64,000 nt of DNA from NCBI RefSeq assembly GCF_040549485.1, contig NZ_JBEPTK010000003.1, positions 186,001-250,000 of the forward strand, in the 5' to 3' direction. The position numbers and the translations under genes are program-made. The DNA is from Constrictibacter sp. MBR-5. Its GTDB lineage: Bacteria; Pseudomonadota; Alphaproteobacteria; JAJUGE01. The first letter of the stretch is position 1. Every line of letters begins with the position of its first letter. This document shows, piece by piece, positions 28,167 through 36,557 of the stretch. The notes under the pieces are model-generated. The model saw nothing but the letters and a program-made list of their open reading frames with translations, was not told the DNA's origin and made no database searches.

Positions 28167-29252
28167 GTGGATTCCAGGAAGATACTGATCGTCGGCGCAC
28201 TCGGCCTCGTCGGCCGGGCGGCGGTGGAGCATTTCACGGCGCAGGCCGACTGCGAGGTGATCGGCATCGCCCGACGCCGGCCCGACTTCGAGACCACGGC
28301 GCGTTTCATCAGCGTCGACCTGCGCGACGCCGAGGCCTGTCGCAGCCATGCCGCCGACTTCGCCGGGGTCACCCACATCGTCTATGCCGCGCTGTACGAG
28401 AAGGCGAGCCTCGTCGCCGGCTGGCGCGATCCGGAGCAGATCGCGATCAACCTCGCCATGCTGCGCAACATCGTCGAGCCGGTCGAGGCGGCGTCGCCCG
28501 ACCTGCGCCACGTGACGCTGCTGCAGGGCACCAAGGCCTATGGCAGCCATGTCGAGCCGATGCGCATCCCGGCGAAGGAGCGGTGGCCGCGGCATAATCA
28601 CGAGAACTTCTATTGGGCCCAGGAGGACTGGCTGTCGGCCCGCGCCCAGGGCAAACCGTGGAGTTGGTCGATCCTGCGGCCGCAGGCGGTGCTGGGTCAC
28701 GCGGTCGGCAGCCCGATGAACGTGATCATCGCCGTCGGCGCCTACGCCGCCATCCTGCGCGAGCGCGGCGAGCCCCTGCACTGGCCGGGCGGGCGCAACG
28801 GCTTCCTGACCATGGCGACCGACGCCGCACTCCTCGCCTCCGCGATCGACTGGGTCGGCACGGAGCCGCAGTGCGCGCGCGAGACCTTCAACATCAATAA
28901 CGGCGACGTGCTCTCCTGGCCCGACATCTGGCCCGCGGTCGCCGAACTTTTCGGCATGCAGCCGGGCGAGACACGGGTCGAGAAGCTCGCCGACACTATG
29001 CCGGGGCAGGAAGCGGTCTGGGCGGAGATCGTGCGCAAGCACGGCCTCGTCCCGACGACGCTGGAGCAGTTGGTCGGCGCGTCCTGGCAGTTCGCCGACT
29101 ACTCCTTCCGCACCGGCGAGGACCGGCCCGCGCCGACGATGCTGAGCGGCATCAAGGCCCGCGAGTTCGGCTTCGCCGACTGCATCGACACGGAGGACTG
29201 CATCGTCGAGTGGCTGGAACGGCTTCAGGTCGCGAAGCTTCTGCCGCTCTGA
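28167..29252 (+). CDS. PRISE-type NAD(P)-dependent ene-reductase-like SDR
   Basis: A 361-residue extended SDR, starting at GTG. The cofactor motif is ILIVGALGLVG (6-16) and the active site has GTKAY (121-125, Lys123) and NFYWAQEDWL (147-156, Tyr149). The Lys in GTKxY and Tyr in NFYY of progesterone 5-beta-reductase/iridoid synthase-like enzymes (PRISE) correspond to these, so 1,4-reduction of an enone is the family-based guess. The protein continues with FNINNGDVLSWPDIWPAVAELFGM, also typical of the group. No terpenoid genes are nearby. Confidence 0.8.
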   Translation: MDSRKILIVGALGLVGRAAVEHFTAQADCEVIGIARRRPDFETTARFISVDLRDAEACRSHAADFAGVTHIVYAALYEKASLVAGWRDPEQIAINLAMLRNIVEPVEAASPDLRHVTLLQGTKAYGSHVEPMRIPAKERWPRHNHENFYWAQEDWLSARAQGKPWSWSILRPQAVLGHAVGSPMNVIIAVGAYAAILRERGEPLHWPGGRNGFLTMATDAALLASAIDWVGTEPQCARETFNINNGDVLSWPDIWPAVAELFGMQPGETRVEKLADTMPGQEAVWAEIVRKHGLVPTTLEQLVGASWQFADYSFRTGEDRPAPTMLSGIKAREFGFADCIDTEDCIVEWLERLQVAKLLPL

Positions 29253-29263
29253 ACGGACGGTCC

Positions 29264-29280
29264 GGTGAATTGAATTCACC
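29264..29280. promoter_or_regulatory. 17-bp perfect palindrome, candidate operator
   Basis: GGTGAATT-G-AATTCACC, an AT-rich perfect dyad with a one-base centre in otherwise very GC-rich DNA, 12 bases after the PRISE-type gene and about 130 bases before the LLM oxidoreductase start. It looks like the binding site of a dimeric regulator; a stem of only 8 base pairs with a one-base loop could not fold as an RNA hairpin. Confidence 0.5.
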
Positions 29281-29407
29281 TGTGCTGCGCAAAAACTCGT
29301 TTGCCCCGGCCCGGCCTTGCCCATAGTTTCAACTGAGAAGTCCGGACAAGCGGCCGCGCCTCGTGCCGGCCGCCGATACCGGTGACCAGATCGGGGAGCC
29401 CAGGCGG

Positions 29408-30520
29408 ATGACGAAGGATGTAGGCGTTAGGTTCGGATTCCAGGCGGCCCCCGTCAGCCCGGGCATGCCGGACCACCTCTCCTACCGCGAGGCGGTGGAC
29501 GACTGCGTCTACGGCTACGAGCTCGGCTATCATGGCGCCTGGTTCCTGGAGCATCACTTCACCGACTATTTCCCGACGCCCAGCCCCCTGCTGTTCATGG
29601 CGCACGTGGCCAGGGCCTGCCCGAAGCTGAGCCTCGGCACCTCCGTGCTGGTCCTGCCCTGGTACCAGCCGGTGCGCATCGCGGAGGAGATCCTGATGCT
29701 GGACGCCTTCACCGACGGCGAACTGCATCTCGGCCTCGGCCGCGGCACGGCGAAACTCGAATACGACGCGCACGGGGTCGACATGACCGAGGCGCGCAGC
29801 CGCTTCGAGGAGAGCTACCGCATCATCCGCCTCGCCCTGCGCGGCGAGCCGTTCTCGTTCAAGGGCAAGCATTTCAGCGTGCCCCGCGAGATATCGATCC
29901 GGCCCAGGCCCTATTCCGACAAGATCCACCTCTACGGCGCCATCGGCAGCCCGGCGAGTGCGGAAATCATGGGCGATCTCGGCCTGCCGCCCTTCTGCCT
30001 GTCGCAGTTCCCGGATCACCTGCTGACGCGCATCCTGAACCGCTGGCACGGCCGCTACGCGGCCGGCGGCAATCCCGACGGCGCCACTCTGCCGATCTCG
30101 ATCAAGATGATCCTGGCCGACACGAACGAACAGGCCGAGGAGCTGGGCCGCAAGTACCTGCCGCACTTCTTCGACCTGCAGGCCAACCACTACGAGGTCG
30201 ACGCCGACCACTGGGCCGGCGTGCCGGGCTACGAGGGGTTCTCGAAGATGCTCGGCAACATGCGCCAGCTCGCCAATCCCGACAATCTCGGCCCCTACAT
30301 GACCACCAACCTGATCGGCACGCCCGACAAGGTGGCCGCGCGGCTCGAGCAGATCATCGCGATGGGTTTCAACTACTTCATGGTGTCGGCGGCGTTCCCC
30401 GGCGTGCCGCAATCCTTCCGGCGCAGCCAGTACAAGCGCTTCGCCGAAGAGGTGATGCCGCGCTTTGCCGGCCGTACGACCCGCTTCGAGCCGAGCGAGC
30501 CGCAGCGCGCGAGCGCCTGA
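29408..30520 (+). CDS. LLM class flavin-dependent oxidoreductase
   Basis: A 370-residue luciferase-like monooxygenase (TIM barrel, reduced FMN or F420-type). Visible family features are GAWFLEHHFTDY (about 40-51), LGTSVLVLPWYQPVRIAEEILMLD, the GLGRGTAKLEYDAHG segment and the C-terminal NYFMVSAAFPGVP. The usual partner, an NAD(P)H:flavin reductase, is not adjacent. The ATG at 29408 is preceded by GGGGAGCC; a start at 29363 would add atypical residues. The LysR-type regulator gene follows in the same direction 46 bases later. Confidence 0.9.
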   Translation: MTKDVGVRFGFQAAPVSPGMPDHLSYREAVDDCVYGYELGYHGAWFLEHHFTDYFPTPSPLLFMAHVARACPKLSLGTSVLVLPWYQPVRIAEEILMLDAFTDGELHLGLGRGTAKLEYDAHGVDMTEARSRFEESYRIIRLALRGEPFSFKGKHFSVPREISIRPRPYSDKIHLYGAIGSPASAEIMGDLGLPPFCLSQFPDHLLTRILNRWHGRYAAGGNPDGATLPISIKMILADTNEQAEELGRKYLPHFFDLQANHYEVDADHWAGVPGYEGFSKMLGNMRQLANPDNLGPYMTTNLIGTPDKVAARLEQIIAMGFNYFMVSAAFPGVPQSFRRSQYKRFAEEVMPRFAGRTTRFEPSEPQRASA

Positions 30521-30566
30521 CACGCCGGACCGGGAGAATCGGAGCCGATACCGCGGGGGCAAGGAG

Positions 30567-31502
30567 ATGGCCTATGCTGCGCGCGATTCGAACGCGCGCA
30601 CGGTCCCGGCCCTGGCTCCCGATCGCCTTCCCTCGCTGCGCGGCATGCAGGCCTTCTGGATGGCCGCGCGCCTGTCCAGTTTCCGCGCCGCCGCGGAGGC
30701 GCTGCATCTGACGCCGTCGGCGATCAGCCATGCGATCCGCACCCTGGAGCGGGATCTCGACGCGGTGCTGTTCGAGCGCACGCCCCAGGGGCCGCGCCTC
30801 ACCGAGACCGGCGCCGAATATTATGCGACGGTGGCGCGGGCCTTCGAGGCGCTGCAGGCCGGCTCCGGCGCCGTGCGCGCCCGCCGGCGGCGCCGCGGCC
30901 TGATGCTGAACGTGGTGCAGACGTTCGCCGCGAACTGGCTCGTCCCGCGGCTGCCGGACCTGCATGCACGGCACCCCGACTTCACGCTCGACATCCGCAT
31001 CAAGGCCTCCGTCGACGAGATCGAGTTCGACCCCGGCCGCGTCGACGTCGCGATCCGGTTCGGCCTCGGCGACTGGCCCGGCTTCTGCGCCGCGCCGCTC
31101 CTGCCTTGCCGGCGGGCGCCCGTCTGCAGCCCCGCGGTCGCGGAGCACCTTGCCACGCCCTCCGACCTGGCGCGCCAGACATGGCTGCATCTGACGGCCA
31201 GCCCCGGGGCCTGGGACCATTGGACCGCCGCCAGTGGCTGCGCCGGCATGCGGGGTGCCGCCGATCTCGTCTTCGAGGACCCCGAGATCCGCAACCGCGC
31301 CGCAGCGAGCGGCCTGGGCATCAGCCTGGGCATCGACTGCATCATGGAAACCTATTTCGCCAGCCGCCAACTCGTGGCGCCATTCCCGCTCTGGGTGCCG
31401 ATCCCGGAGCAGTACTGGTTCCTCTGCCGCCCCGAGGACGCCGCCGACCCACGGGTGGTGCTCTTCCGCGACTGGCTGGTCGAGCTCGCCCGGCCGGGGT
31501 GA
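30567..31502 (+). CDS. LysR-family transcriptional regulator (GcvA-like)
   Basis: A 311-residue regulator with an N-terminal winged helix-turn-helix (SLRGMQAFWMAARLSSFRAAAEAL... LTPSAISHAIRTLERDLDAVLFER, about residues 20-75) and a C-terminal periplasmic-binding-protein-like effector domain (VDVAIRFGLGDWPG at about 151-164). The pattern SAISHAIRTLE and the length match the GcvA/AmpR-like LysR subgroup. It lies between the LLM oxidoreductase and a TAXI-TRAP transporter, all on the plus strand; control of either is possible. The start is placed at 30567, although the ribosome site AAGGAG is directly adjacent; a later start would still include the HTH. Confidence 0.9.
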   Translation: MAYAARDSNARTVPALAPDRLPSLRGMQAFWMAARLSSFRAAAEALHLTPSAISHAIRTLERDLDAVLFERTPQGPRLTETGAEYYATVARAFEALQAGSGAVRARRRRRGLMLNVVQTFAANWLVPRLPDLHARHPDFTLDIRIKASVDEIEFDPGRVDVAIRFGLGDWPGFCAAPLLPCRRAPVCSPAVAEHLATPSDLARQTWLHLTASPGAWDHWTAASGCAGMRGAADLVFEDPEIRNRAAASGLGISLGIDCIMETYFASRQLVAPFPLWVPIPEQYWFLCRPEDAADPRVVLFRDWLVELARPG

Positions 31503-31572
31503 AGCGGTCTGCGAGGTTGCCTCGAACGCTCCGTTGGCCGATCATACGGCGGAAATAAGGCAACAGACCGCT
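31503..31572 (+). promoter_or_regulatory. Long-range stem-loop in leader of TAXI-TRAP operon
   Basis: The arms AGCGGTCTG (31503-31511) and CAGACCGCT (31564-31572) pair perfectly, extended inward by TTGCC (31517-31521) with GGCAA (31559-31563) across a 5-base bulge. The loop is 37 bases. The structure starts one base after the LysR stop codon and ends 12 bases before the TAXI binding-protein ATG, so it could act as a transcription barrier or control ribosome access. Confidence 0.5.
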
Positions 31573-31584
31573 GGGATTCACGTC

Positions 31585-32592
31585 ATGAAGAAGTTCCTCG
31601 CCGCCGCCGCGGCCGCCGCCGTCCTTTCCATCGCGGGCGTCGCGCAGGCACAGGCCCCGACATTCTTCCGCATCGCCAGCGGCAGCGCCGGCGGCAACTA
31701 CTTCCCGATGGCCGGCCTGCTGGCCAACGCGATCAGCAATCCGCCCGGCTCGCGCCCCTGCGACAAGGGCGGCAGCTGCGGCGTCGACGGCCTGATCGCC
31801 GTGGCGCAGGCCGCCAACGGCTCGGTCGCGAATGTCAACGCGATCCAGTCCGGCACGACGGAGTCCGGGCTCGTCCAGTCCGACGTCGCCTATTGGGGCT
31901 ACAACGGCACCGGCGTGTTCGAGGGCAAGCCGAAACTCGACAAGCTGCGCTTCATCGCCACGCTCTATCCCGAGCATATCCACATCATCCTGCCGAAGAA
32001 TTCCGGCGTGAAGACCCTGGAAGAGCTGAAGGGCAAGCGGGTCGGCGTCGGCCTCCCGGCATCCGGCGCACAGGTGGGCGCGCTCCTGATCCTGAACGCG
32101 GCCGGGCTGCAGAAGAACAAGGACTTCACCGCCGAGGAGCTGAACACCTCGCAGTCGGCGGAGCGCCTCCAGGACGGCCAGCTCGACGCCTTCCTCACCG
32201 TGACCGGCGCACCGTCTTCGGGCATCGCGCAGCTCGCCAGCACCGCCGGCATGCAGCTGCTGCCGCTCAAGGACAGCATCGCGGCGAAGGTCATCGAGGA
32301 GGCGCCGTTCTACTTCCGCTCGCCGATCCCGAAGAGCGCCTACGAAGGCATGACCGCCGACGTGCCGGCGCTCGCGGTCGCCGCCCAGTGGCTCGTCTCG
32401 GCCGACCAGCCCGAGGAGCTGGTCTACAACATCACCAAGGCCCTCTGGAACGACAACACCCGCAAGCTGCTCGACGGCGGCCACGCCAAGGGCAAGGAAG
32501 TGCAGACGAAGAGCGCTCTCGACGCGGCCGGCATCCCGCTGCATCCGGGCGCCGAGCGCTTCTACCGCGAAGCCGGCATGCTGAAGCAGTAA
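31585..32592 (+). CDS. TAXI-family TRAP transporter substrate-binding protein
   Basis: A 335-residue periplasmic protein with a signal peptide (hydrophobic core LAAAAAAAVLSIAGVAQA, cleavage near residue 22) and the TAXI fold: FFRIASGSAGGNYFPMAGLLANAI near the mature N-terminus, VNAIQSGTTESGLVQSDVAYWGYNGTG, and GKRVGVGLPASGAQVGALLILNAAG. It captures an anion (glutamate or other carboxylate/sulfonate is typical for the family) for the fused permease encoded downstream. A hairpin lies between them, which usually allows more binding protein than permease. Confidence 0.92.
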   Translation: MKKFLAAAAAAAVLSIAGVAQAQAPTFFRIASGSAGGNYFPMAGLLANAISNPPGSRPCDKGGSCGVDGLIAVAQAANGSVANVNAIQSGTTESGLVQSDVAYWGYNGTGVFEGKPKLDKLRFIATLYPEHIHIILPKNSGVKTLEELKGKRVGVGLPASGAQVGALLILNAAGLQKNKDFTAEELNTSQSAERLQDGQLDAFLTVTGAPSSGIAQLASTAGMQLLPLKDSIAAKVIEEAPFYFRSPIPKSAYEGMTADVPALAVAAQWLVSADQPEELVYNITKALWNDNTRKLLDGGHAKGKEVQTKSALDAAGIPLHPGAERFYREAGMLKQ

Positions 32593-32613
32593 CGCTCCGC
32601 CGAACGAACCGTC

Positions 32614-32641
32614 GGCCCGGTGCCCACCAGGGTGCCGGGCC
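32614..32641 (+). terminator. Intergenic hairpin between TAXI protein and permease genes
   Basis: Inverted repeat GGCCCGGTGCCC / GGGTGCCGGGCC with loop ACCA; 12 pairs, two of them G-U in RNA. It is followed by GTCCTCATTT rather than a T-run, so termination is likely partial, giving higher expression of the binding protein than of the permease. Confidence 0.55.
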
Positions 32642-32717
32642 GTCCTCATTTCCGGGCGTGCCCGGGCCCGACAGCAAGTCCCGCACCGACCGGTCGCGGG
32701 CGTAGGAACAGCAGGCG

Positions 32718-34952
32718 ATGGCCGACGCCGACCTGAAGCGCGCGGACGCGCTCGAAGCGCAGTACGATCCCGAGATGAACTTCCGCCCGGTGCAACCGGG
32801 CGTAAAGCGGTTGATCACGTTCCTGCTGATCGTCCTCGGGGTCTACCACTTCTACACGGCCGGCTTCGGCATCCCGCGCGAGCAGTGGCACAAGGGCATC
32901 CATCTCGGCGCCGTCCTGCTGCTGATCTTCCTCACCTTCGCGGCCTTCCGCGGCCGCGCCACGGACGAGGCCGTCCGCCGGTCGCGCTTCGGCGGCGTGC
33001 CGCTCCTCGACTGGGTCCTGGGCATCCTCGCCCTCGTCTCGGCGCTCTATATTCCAGCCACGTTCACCGGGCTCGACCTCACGGGCATCGGGATTCCCCT
33101 GGTCCTGGAAGAGATGAACTTCCGCATCGGCGCACCGGCGCCGACGGACCTGTTCTTCGGCACGATCCTGGTGGTCGTCATCCTGGAGGCGACGCGGCGC
33201 GCGATGGGGCTGGTGCTGCCGCTGGTGGTGCTGGTCTTCATGCTCTTCGCGCTGTTCGGACCATCCATTCCGGTCGCGGTGCTGCAGCATCCCGGCGCCA
33301 CCTGGCCGCAGTTTCTCAACCACATCTACCTGACGACGGAAGGCATCTACGGCGTGCCCGTGAAGGTGATCTCGACGATCGTCTTCCACTTCGTGCTGTT
33401 CGGCGTCATCGCCCAGCGCATGGGCCTCGGCAAGTTCTTCATCGACATCGCCCAGGTCTTCGCCGGGCGTTTCTCCGGCGGCCCGGCAAAGGTCAGCGTC
33501 GTGTCGTCGTCGCTGTTCGGCACCATCTCCGGGTCGTCCATCGCCAACACCGTGACGACCGGCTCACTCACCATCCCGGCGATGAAGCGGGTCGGCTATC
33601 CCGCGCACTTCGCTGGCGCCGTCGAGGCCGCCAGTTCCACGGGCGGCCAGATCACGCCGCCGATCATGGGTGCGGCGGCCTTCCTGATGGTCGAGTTCCT
33701 GGAGATTCCCTACACCACCATCATCCTGGCGGCGATGACGCCGGCGATCATGCACTACGTGGCTGTCCTGGCGATGGTCCATTTCGAGGCCAAGAAGCTT
33801 GGCCTCAAGGGCATGGAGCCGTCGGAGATTCCGCGGATCGGCGACGTGCTGCGGCAGGGCTGGCACACGACGGTGCCGCTGGTGATCCTGATCTACGTCC
33901 TGTTCTCCGGCTACACGCCGTATCTCGCCGCCTTCTGGGGCATCTCCAGCTGCATCGCCATCGGCTGGCCGCTGGCCGGCACGGCGCTCGCCGTACTGGC
34001 CCTGGTGGGGCGCAGCTTCGACCTCGTGTCGCTCATCCTCGACCCCACGACCGTCAGCCTGTTCCTGATCTCGCTCGCCATCGGCTTCATGCGCTGGCGC
34101 ACGCGCGAGCAGTTCGCCTCGCTCGCCGACGCCTTCGCCATCGGCTCGAAATACGCCCTCGCCGTCGGCGCCGCCGGTGCCGCCGTCGGCATCGTGGTCG
34201 GCGTCATCACGCTGACCGGCGTCACCTTCCGGCTCGGCTACATGGTGACCCAGGGCGCCCTGAGCGTCGTCGACAGCATTCAGCTCCTGACCGCCCTGCT
34301 CCCCTTCGACATCGTCGGTGACGGCACGGAGAAGCTCGCGTTCTTCGGCGTGCAGCCGGCGATGCTGTTCGTGTCGCTGCTGTTCATCGCGATCTCCTGC
34401 GTCCTGATGGGCGCCGGCCTGCCGACGACGGCGCTCTACATCATGCTCTCGGCCATCGCGACGCCGGCCCTGGCGCAGCTCGGCGTGCCGCCGCTCGCCG
34501 CGCACCTGTTCGTGCTCTACTACGGCGTGCTCGCCGACCTGACGCCGCCTGTCTGCGTCTCGGCCTATGCCGCCGGCGGCATCGCCGGGGCCAATCCCTT
34601 CAAGACGGGCGTGACCGCCTTCCGCCTCGGCAACGCGAAGGTCCTGGTACCCTTCGTGTTCGTCTACTCGCCGGCGATGCTGATCGTCATTCCGGAATAT
34701 TTCAGCTGGCCGGAATATGCGTCGGTGACGATCACCTGCCTGATCGGCATCGTTCTGCTCGGCGCGGCGCTCACCGGCTATCTCATCGCCCCGATGGGCA
34801 AGCCGCTGCGCATCCTGCTGGCGGTCGGCGCGGTGCTGATCGTGGCGCCCAGCATGGAGACCAACCTCTGGGGCCTGGCGCTGGCGGCCCCCGTCCTGGT
34901 GCAGCAGTGGCTCGGCTGGCGCCGGGCCGCAGCGTCCCCCCTCGCAGCGTAG
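32718..34952 (+). CDS. Fused TRAP transporter permease (DctQ-DctM type, TAXI group)
   Basis: A 744-residue inner-membrane protein with about 16 hydrophobic segments, in which the small (4-TM) and large (12-TM) TRAP permease subunits are joined, as usual for TAXI systems. The conserved large-subunit signature GTISGSSIANTVTTGSLTIP (about 269-288) and GGQITPPIMGAAAFLMVEFL are visible, and a second repeat motif GAGLPTTALYIMLSAIATP occurs near residue 570. It works with the periplasmic TAXI protein, driving uptake with the sodium or proton gradient. Located 125 bases after the binding-protein gene. Confidence 0.93.
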   Translation: MADADLKRADALEAQYDPEMNFRPVQPGVKRLITFLLIVLGVYHFYTAGFGIPREQWHKGIHLGAVLLLIFLTFAAFRGRATDEAVRRSRFGGVPLLDWVLGILALVSALYIPATFTGLDLTGIGIPLVLEEMNFRIGAPAPTDLFFGTILVVVILEATRRAMGLVLPLVVLVFMLFALFGPSIPVAVLQHPGATWPQFLNHIYLTTEGIYGVPVKVISTIVFHFVLFGVIAQRMGLGKFFIDIAQVFAGRFSGGPAKVSVVSSSLFGTISGSSIANTVTTGSLTIPAMKRVGYPAHFAGAVEAASSTGGQITPPIMGAAAFLMVEFLEIPYTTIILAAMTPAIMHYVAVLAMVHFEAKKLGLKGMEPSEIPRIGDVLRQGWHTTVPLVILIYVLFSGYTPYLAAFWGISSCIAIGWPLAGTALAVLALVGRSFDLVSLILDPTTVSLFLISLAIGFMRWRTREQFASLADAFAIGSKYALAVGAAGAAVGIVVGVITLTGVTFRLGYMVTQGALSVVDSIQLLTALLPFDIVGDGTEKLAFFGVQPAMLFVSLLFIAISCVLMGAGLPTTALYIMLSAIATPALAQLGVPPLAAHLFVLYYGVLADLTPPVCVSAYAAGGIAGANPFKTGVTAFRLGNAKVLVPFVFVYSPAMLIVIPEYFSWPEYASVTITCLIGIVLLGAALTGYLIAPMGKPLRILLAVGAVLIVAPSMETNLWGLALAAPVLVQQWLGWRRAAASPLAA

Positions 34953-35021
34953 GCGCGGCGCCGCAACGGGATTGTTGCCACGACCGGGCGTTGCGGCGAG
35001 CATGGGGCGACCTCCGGAACC

Positions 35022-36455
35022 ATGGCAGCCATCCCGATGAGCGATCTCGAGCCCGTCCTCGACCATCTCCGCCGCGACTTCGGCGGCGCGGTCGGGCGCC
35101 TCTGCGACCTTCTCCGCATCCCGAGCGTCAGCACGGACCCGGCCTACAAGGCCGACGTGCTGCGCGCCGCGCAGTGGATGGTCGACGACCTGAAGAGCAT
35201 GGGCTTCGACGCCGGCCTGCGGCAGACGCCGGGCCACCCGATCGTCGTCGCCCACCATGCCGGGCCGGGCGACGCCACGGACGGAAATGTCCCGCACATC
35301 ATGTATTACGGCCATTACGACGTGCAGCCGCCCGACCCGCTGGAGCTCTGGGAGACGGGCCCCTTCGAGCCGACCATCGTCGAGGCGGCACGCGGCCCGC
35401 GGGTGATCGCGCGCGGCGCGGTCGACGACAAGGGCCAGGTGATGACCTGGATGGAGGCCTTCCGCGCCTGGATCAAGGTGCACGGCACGCTCCCGGTCCG
35501 CGTCACCGTGCTGCTCGAGGGCGAGGAGGAGTGCGGCAGCCCCAGCCTGCCGGGGTTCCTGCGCGACAACCGCGAGGAGCTGCAGGCCGACATCTGCATG
35601 GTGTCCGACACCGGCAGCTGGGACCTGGAGACGCCGGGCGCCACCTACATGCTTCGCGGCATGATGTATGCCGAACTGACGCTGCACGGGCCGAGCCGCG
35701 ATCTGCATTCCGGCATGTATGGCGGCGCGGTGCTCAATCCGATCAACGCGCTCACGCGCATCCTGGGCCAGCTGCACGATGCTGACGGCCGCATCCAGAT
35801 CCCCGGCTTCTACGACGACGTGGAAGAGCCGTCGGCGGCGGAGCTGGAGGCCTGGAAGGGGCTCGGCTTCGACGAGGCCGCCTTCCTCGGCGAGATCGGC
35901 CTGAAGACGCCGACGGGCGAGAAGGGCCGTACCGCCCTGGAGCGGCTCTGGTCGCGCCCCACCTGCGACATCAACGGCATCCACGGCGGCTACACGGGCG
36001 CCGGCGCCAAGACCGTGATCGCCGCCCATGCGACCGCCAAGCTCAGCTGCCGCCTCGTGCCCGGCCAGGATCCGCACAAGGTGTTCGCCGGCCTGAAGGC
36101 CTTCCTCGACGCCCGCACGCCGGCCGACGGCCGCTGGGAGTTCAAGACCTTCAGCATGTCGCGCGCCATCCGCGTGCCCGCGGATTCGCCCTGGCTGCAG
36201 GCGGCGATGCGCGGCCTCGCCGCAGTCTACACGAAGAAGCCCGTGCTGATCGGCTGCGGCGGCTCGATTCCCGTGGTCGGCATGATCCAGGACACGCTCG
36301 GCTTCGACTCCCTGCTCGTCGGCTTCGGCCTCGAGGACGACCGCGTCCATTCGCCGAACGAGAAGTTCGACCTCGCCTGCTTCCGCAACGGCATGCTCTC
36401 CCACGCCGCGATCCTGCAGCAGCTGGCGGACGTCGCGCGGCGGCCGGGGGCCTGA
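35022..36455 (+). CDS. M20-family dipeptidase-type metallopeptidase
   Basis: A 477-residue cytosolic dizinc peptidase. Metal ligands and catalytic residues are visible as YGHYDVQP (96-103; His98, Asp100), RGAVDDKG (131-138; Asp135), EGEEECGS (166-173; Glu168-Glu169) and the C-terminal HSPNEKFDL carrying the last His ligand. The sequence resembles M20 dipeptidases close to carnosinase-like/PepV enzymes, with the inserted dimerisation domain between about residues 210 and 370. ATG 35022 or 35037 could start it. It is likely to be in the same unit as the transporter upstream, suggesting hydrolysis of imported compounds, which is inference. Confidence 0.9.
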   Translation: MAAIPMSDLEPVLDHLRRDFGGAVGRLCDLLRIPSVSTDPAYKADVLRAAQWMVDDLKSMGFDAGLRQTPGHPIVVAHHAGPGDATDGNVPHIMYYGHYDVQPPDPLELWETGPFEPTIVEAARGPRVIARGAVDDKGQVMTWMEAFRAWIKVHGTLPVRVTVLLEGEEECGSPSLPGFLRDNREELQADICMVSDTGSWDLETPGATYMLRGMMYAELTLHGPSRDLHSGMYGGAVLNPINALTRILGQLHDADGRIQIPGFYDDVEEPSAAELEAWKGLGFDEAAFLGEIGLKTPTGEKGRTALERLWSRPTCDINGIHGGYTGAGAKTVIAAHATAKLSCRLVPGQDPHKVFAGLKAFLDARTPADGRWEFKTFSMSRAIRVPADSPWLQAAMRGLAAVYTKKPVLIGCGGSIPVVGMIQDTLGFDSLLVGFGLEDDRVHSPNEKFDLACFRNGMLSHAAILQQLADVARRPGA

Positions 36456-36557
36456 CCCGGCACCATAAGGCTAAGCGACGCGGTCGCGTGCGCTGCGCTT
36501 GACCCGGTCCGGGCCAAGCGGGAGAAACCATCAGGGCAATAGGGTTGGACCGAGCGG

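Noticed and set aside
33564-36404. Very long minus-strand open frame opposite the TRAP permease and M20 peptidase genes
   Set aside because: Its translation is rich in Arg, Ala, Gly and His with no domain, while the plus strand encodes two clear families over the same bases. It is a GC-driven shadow.
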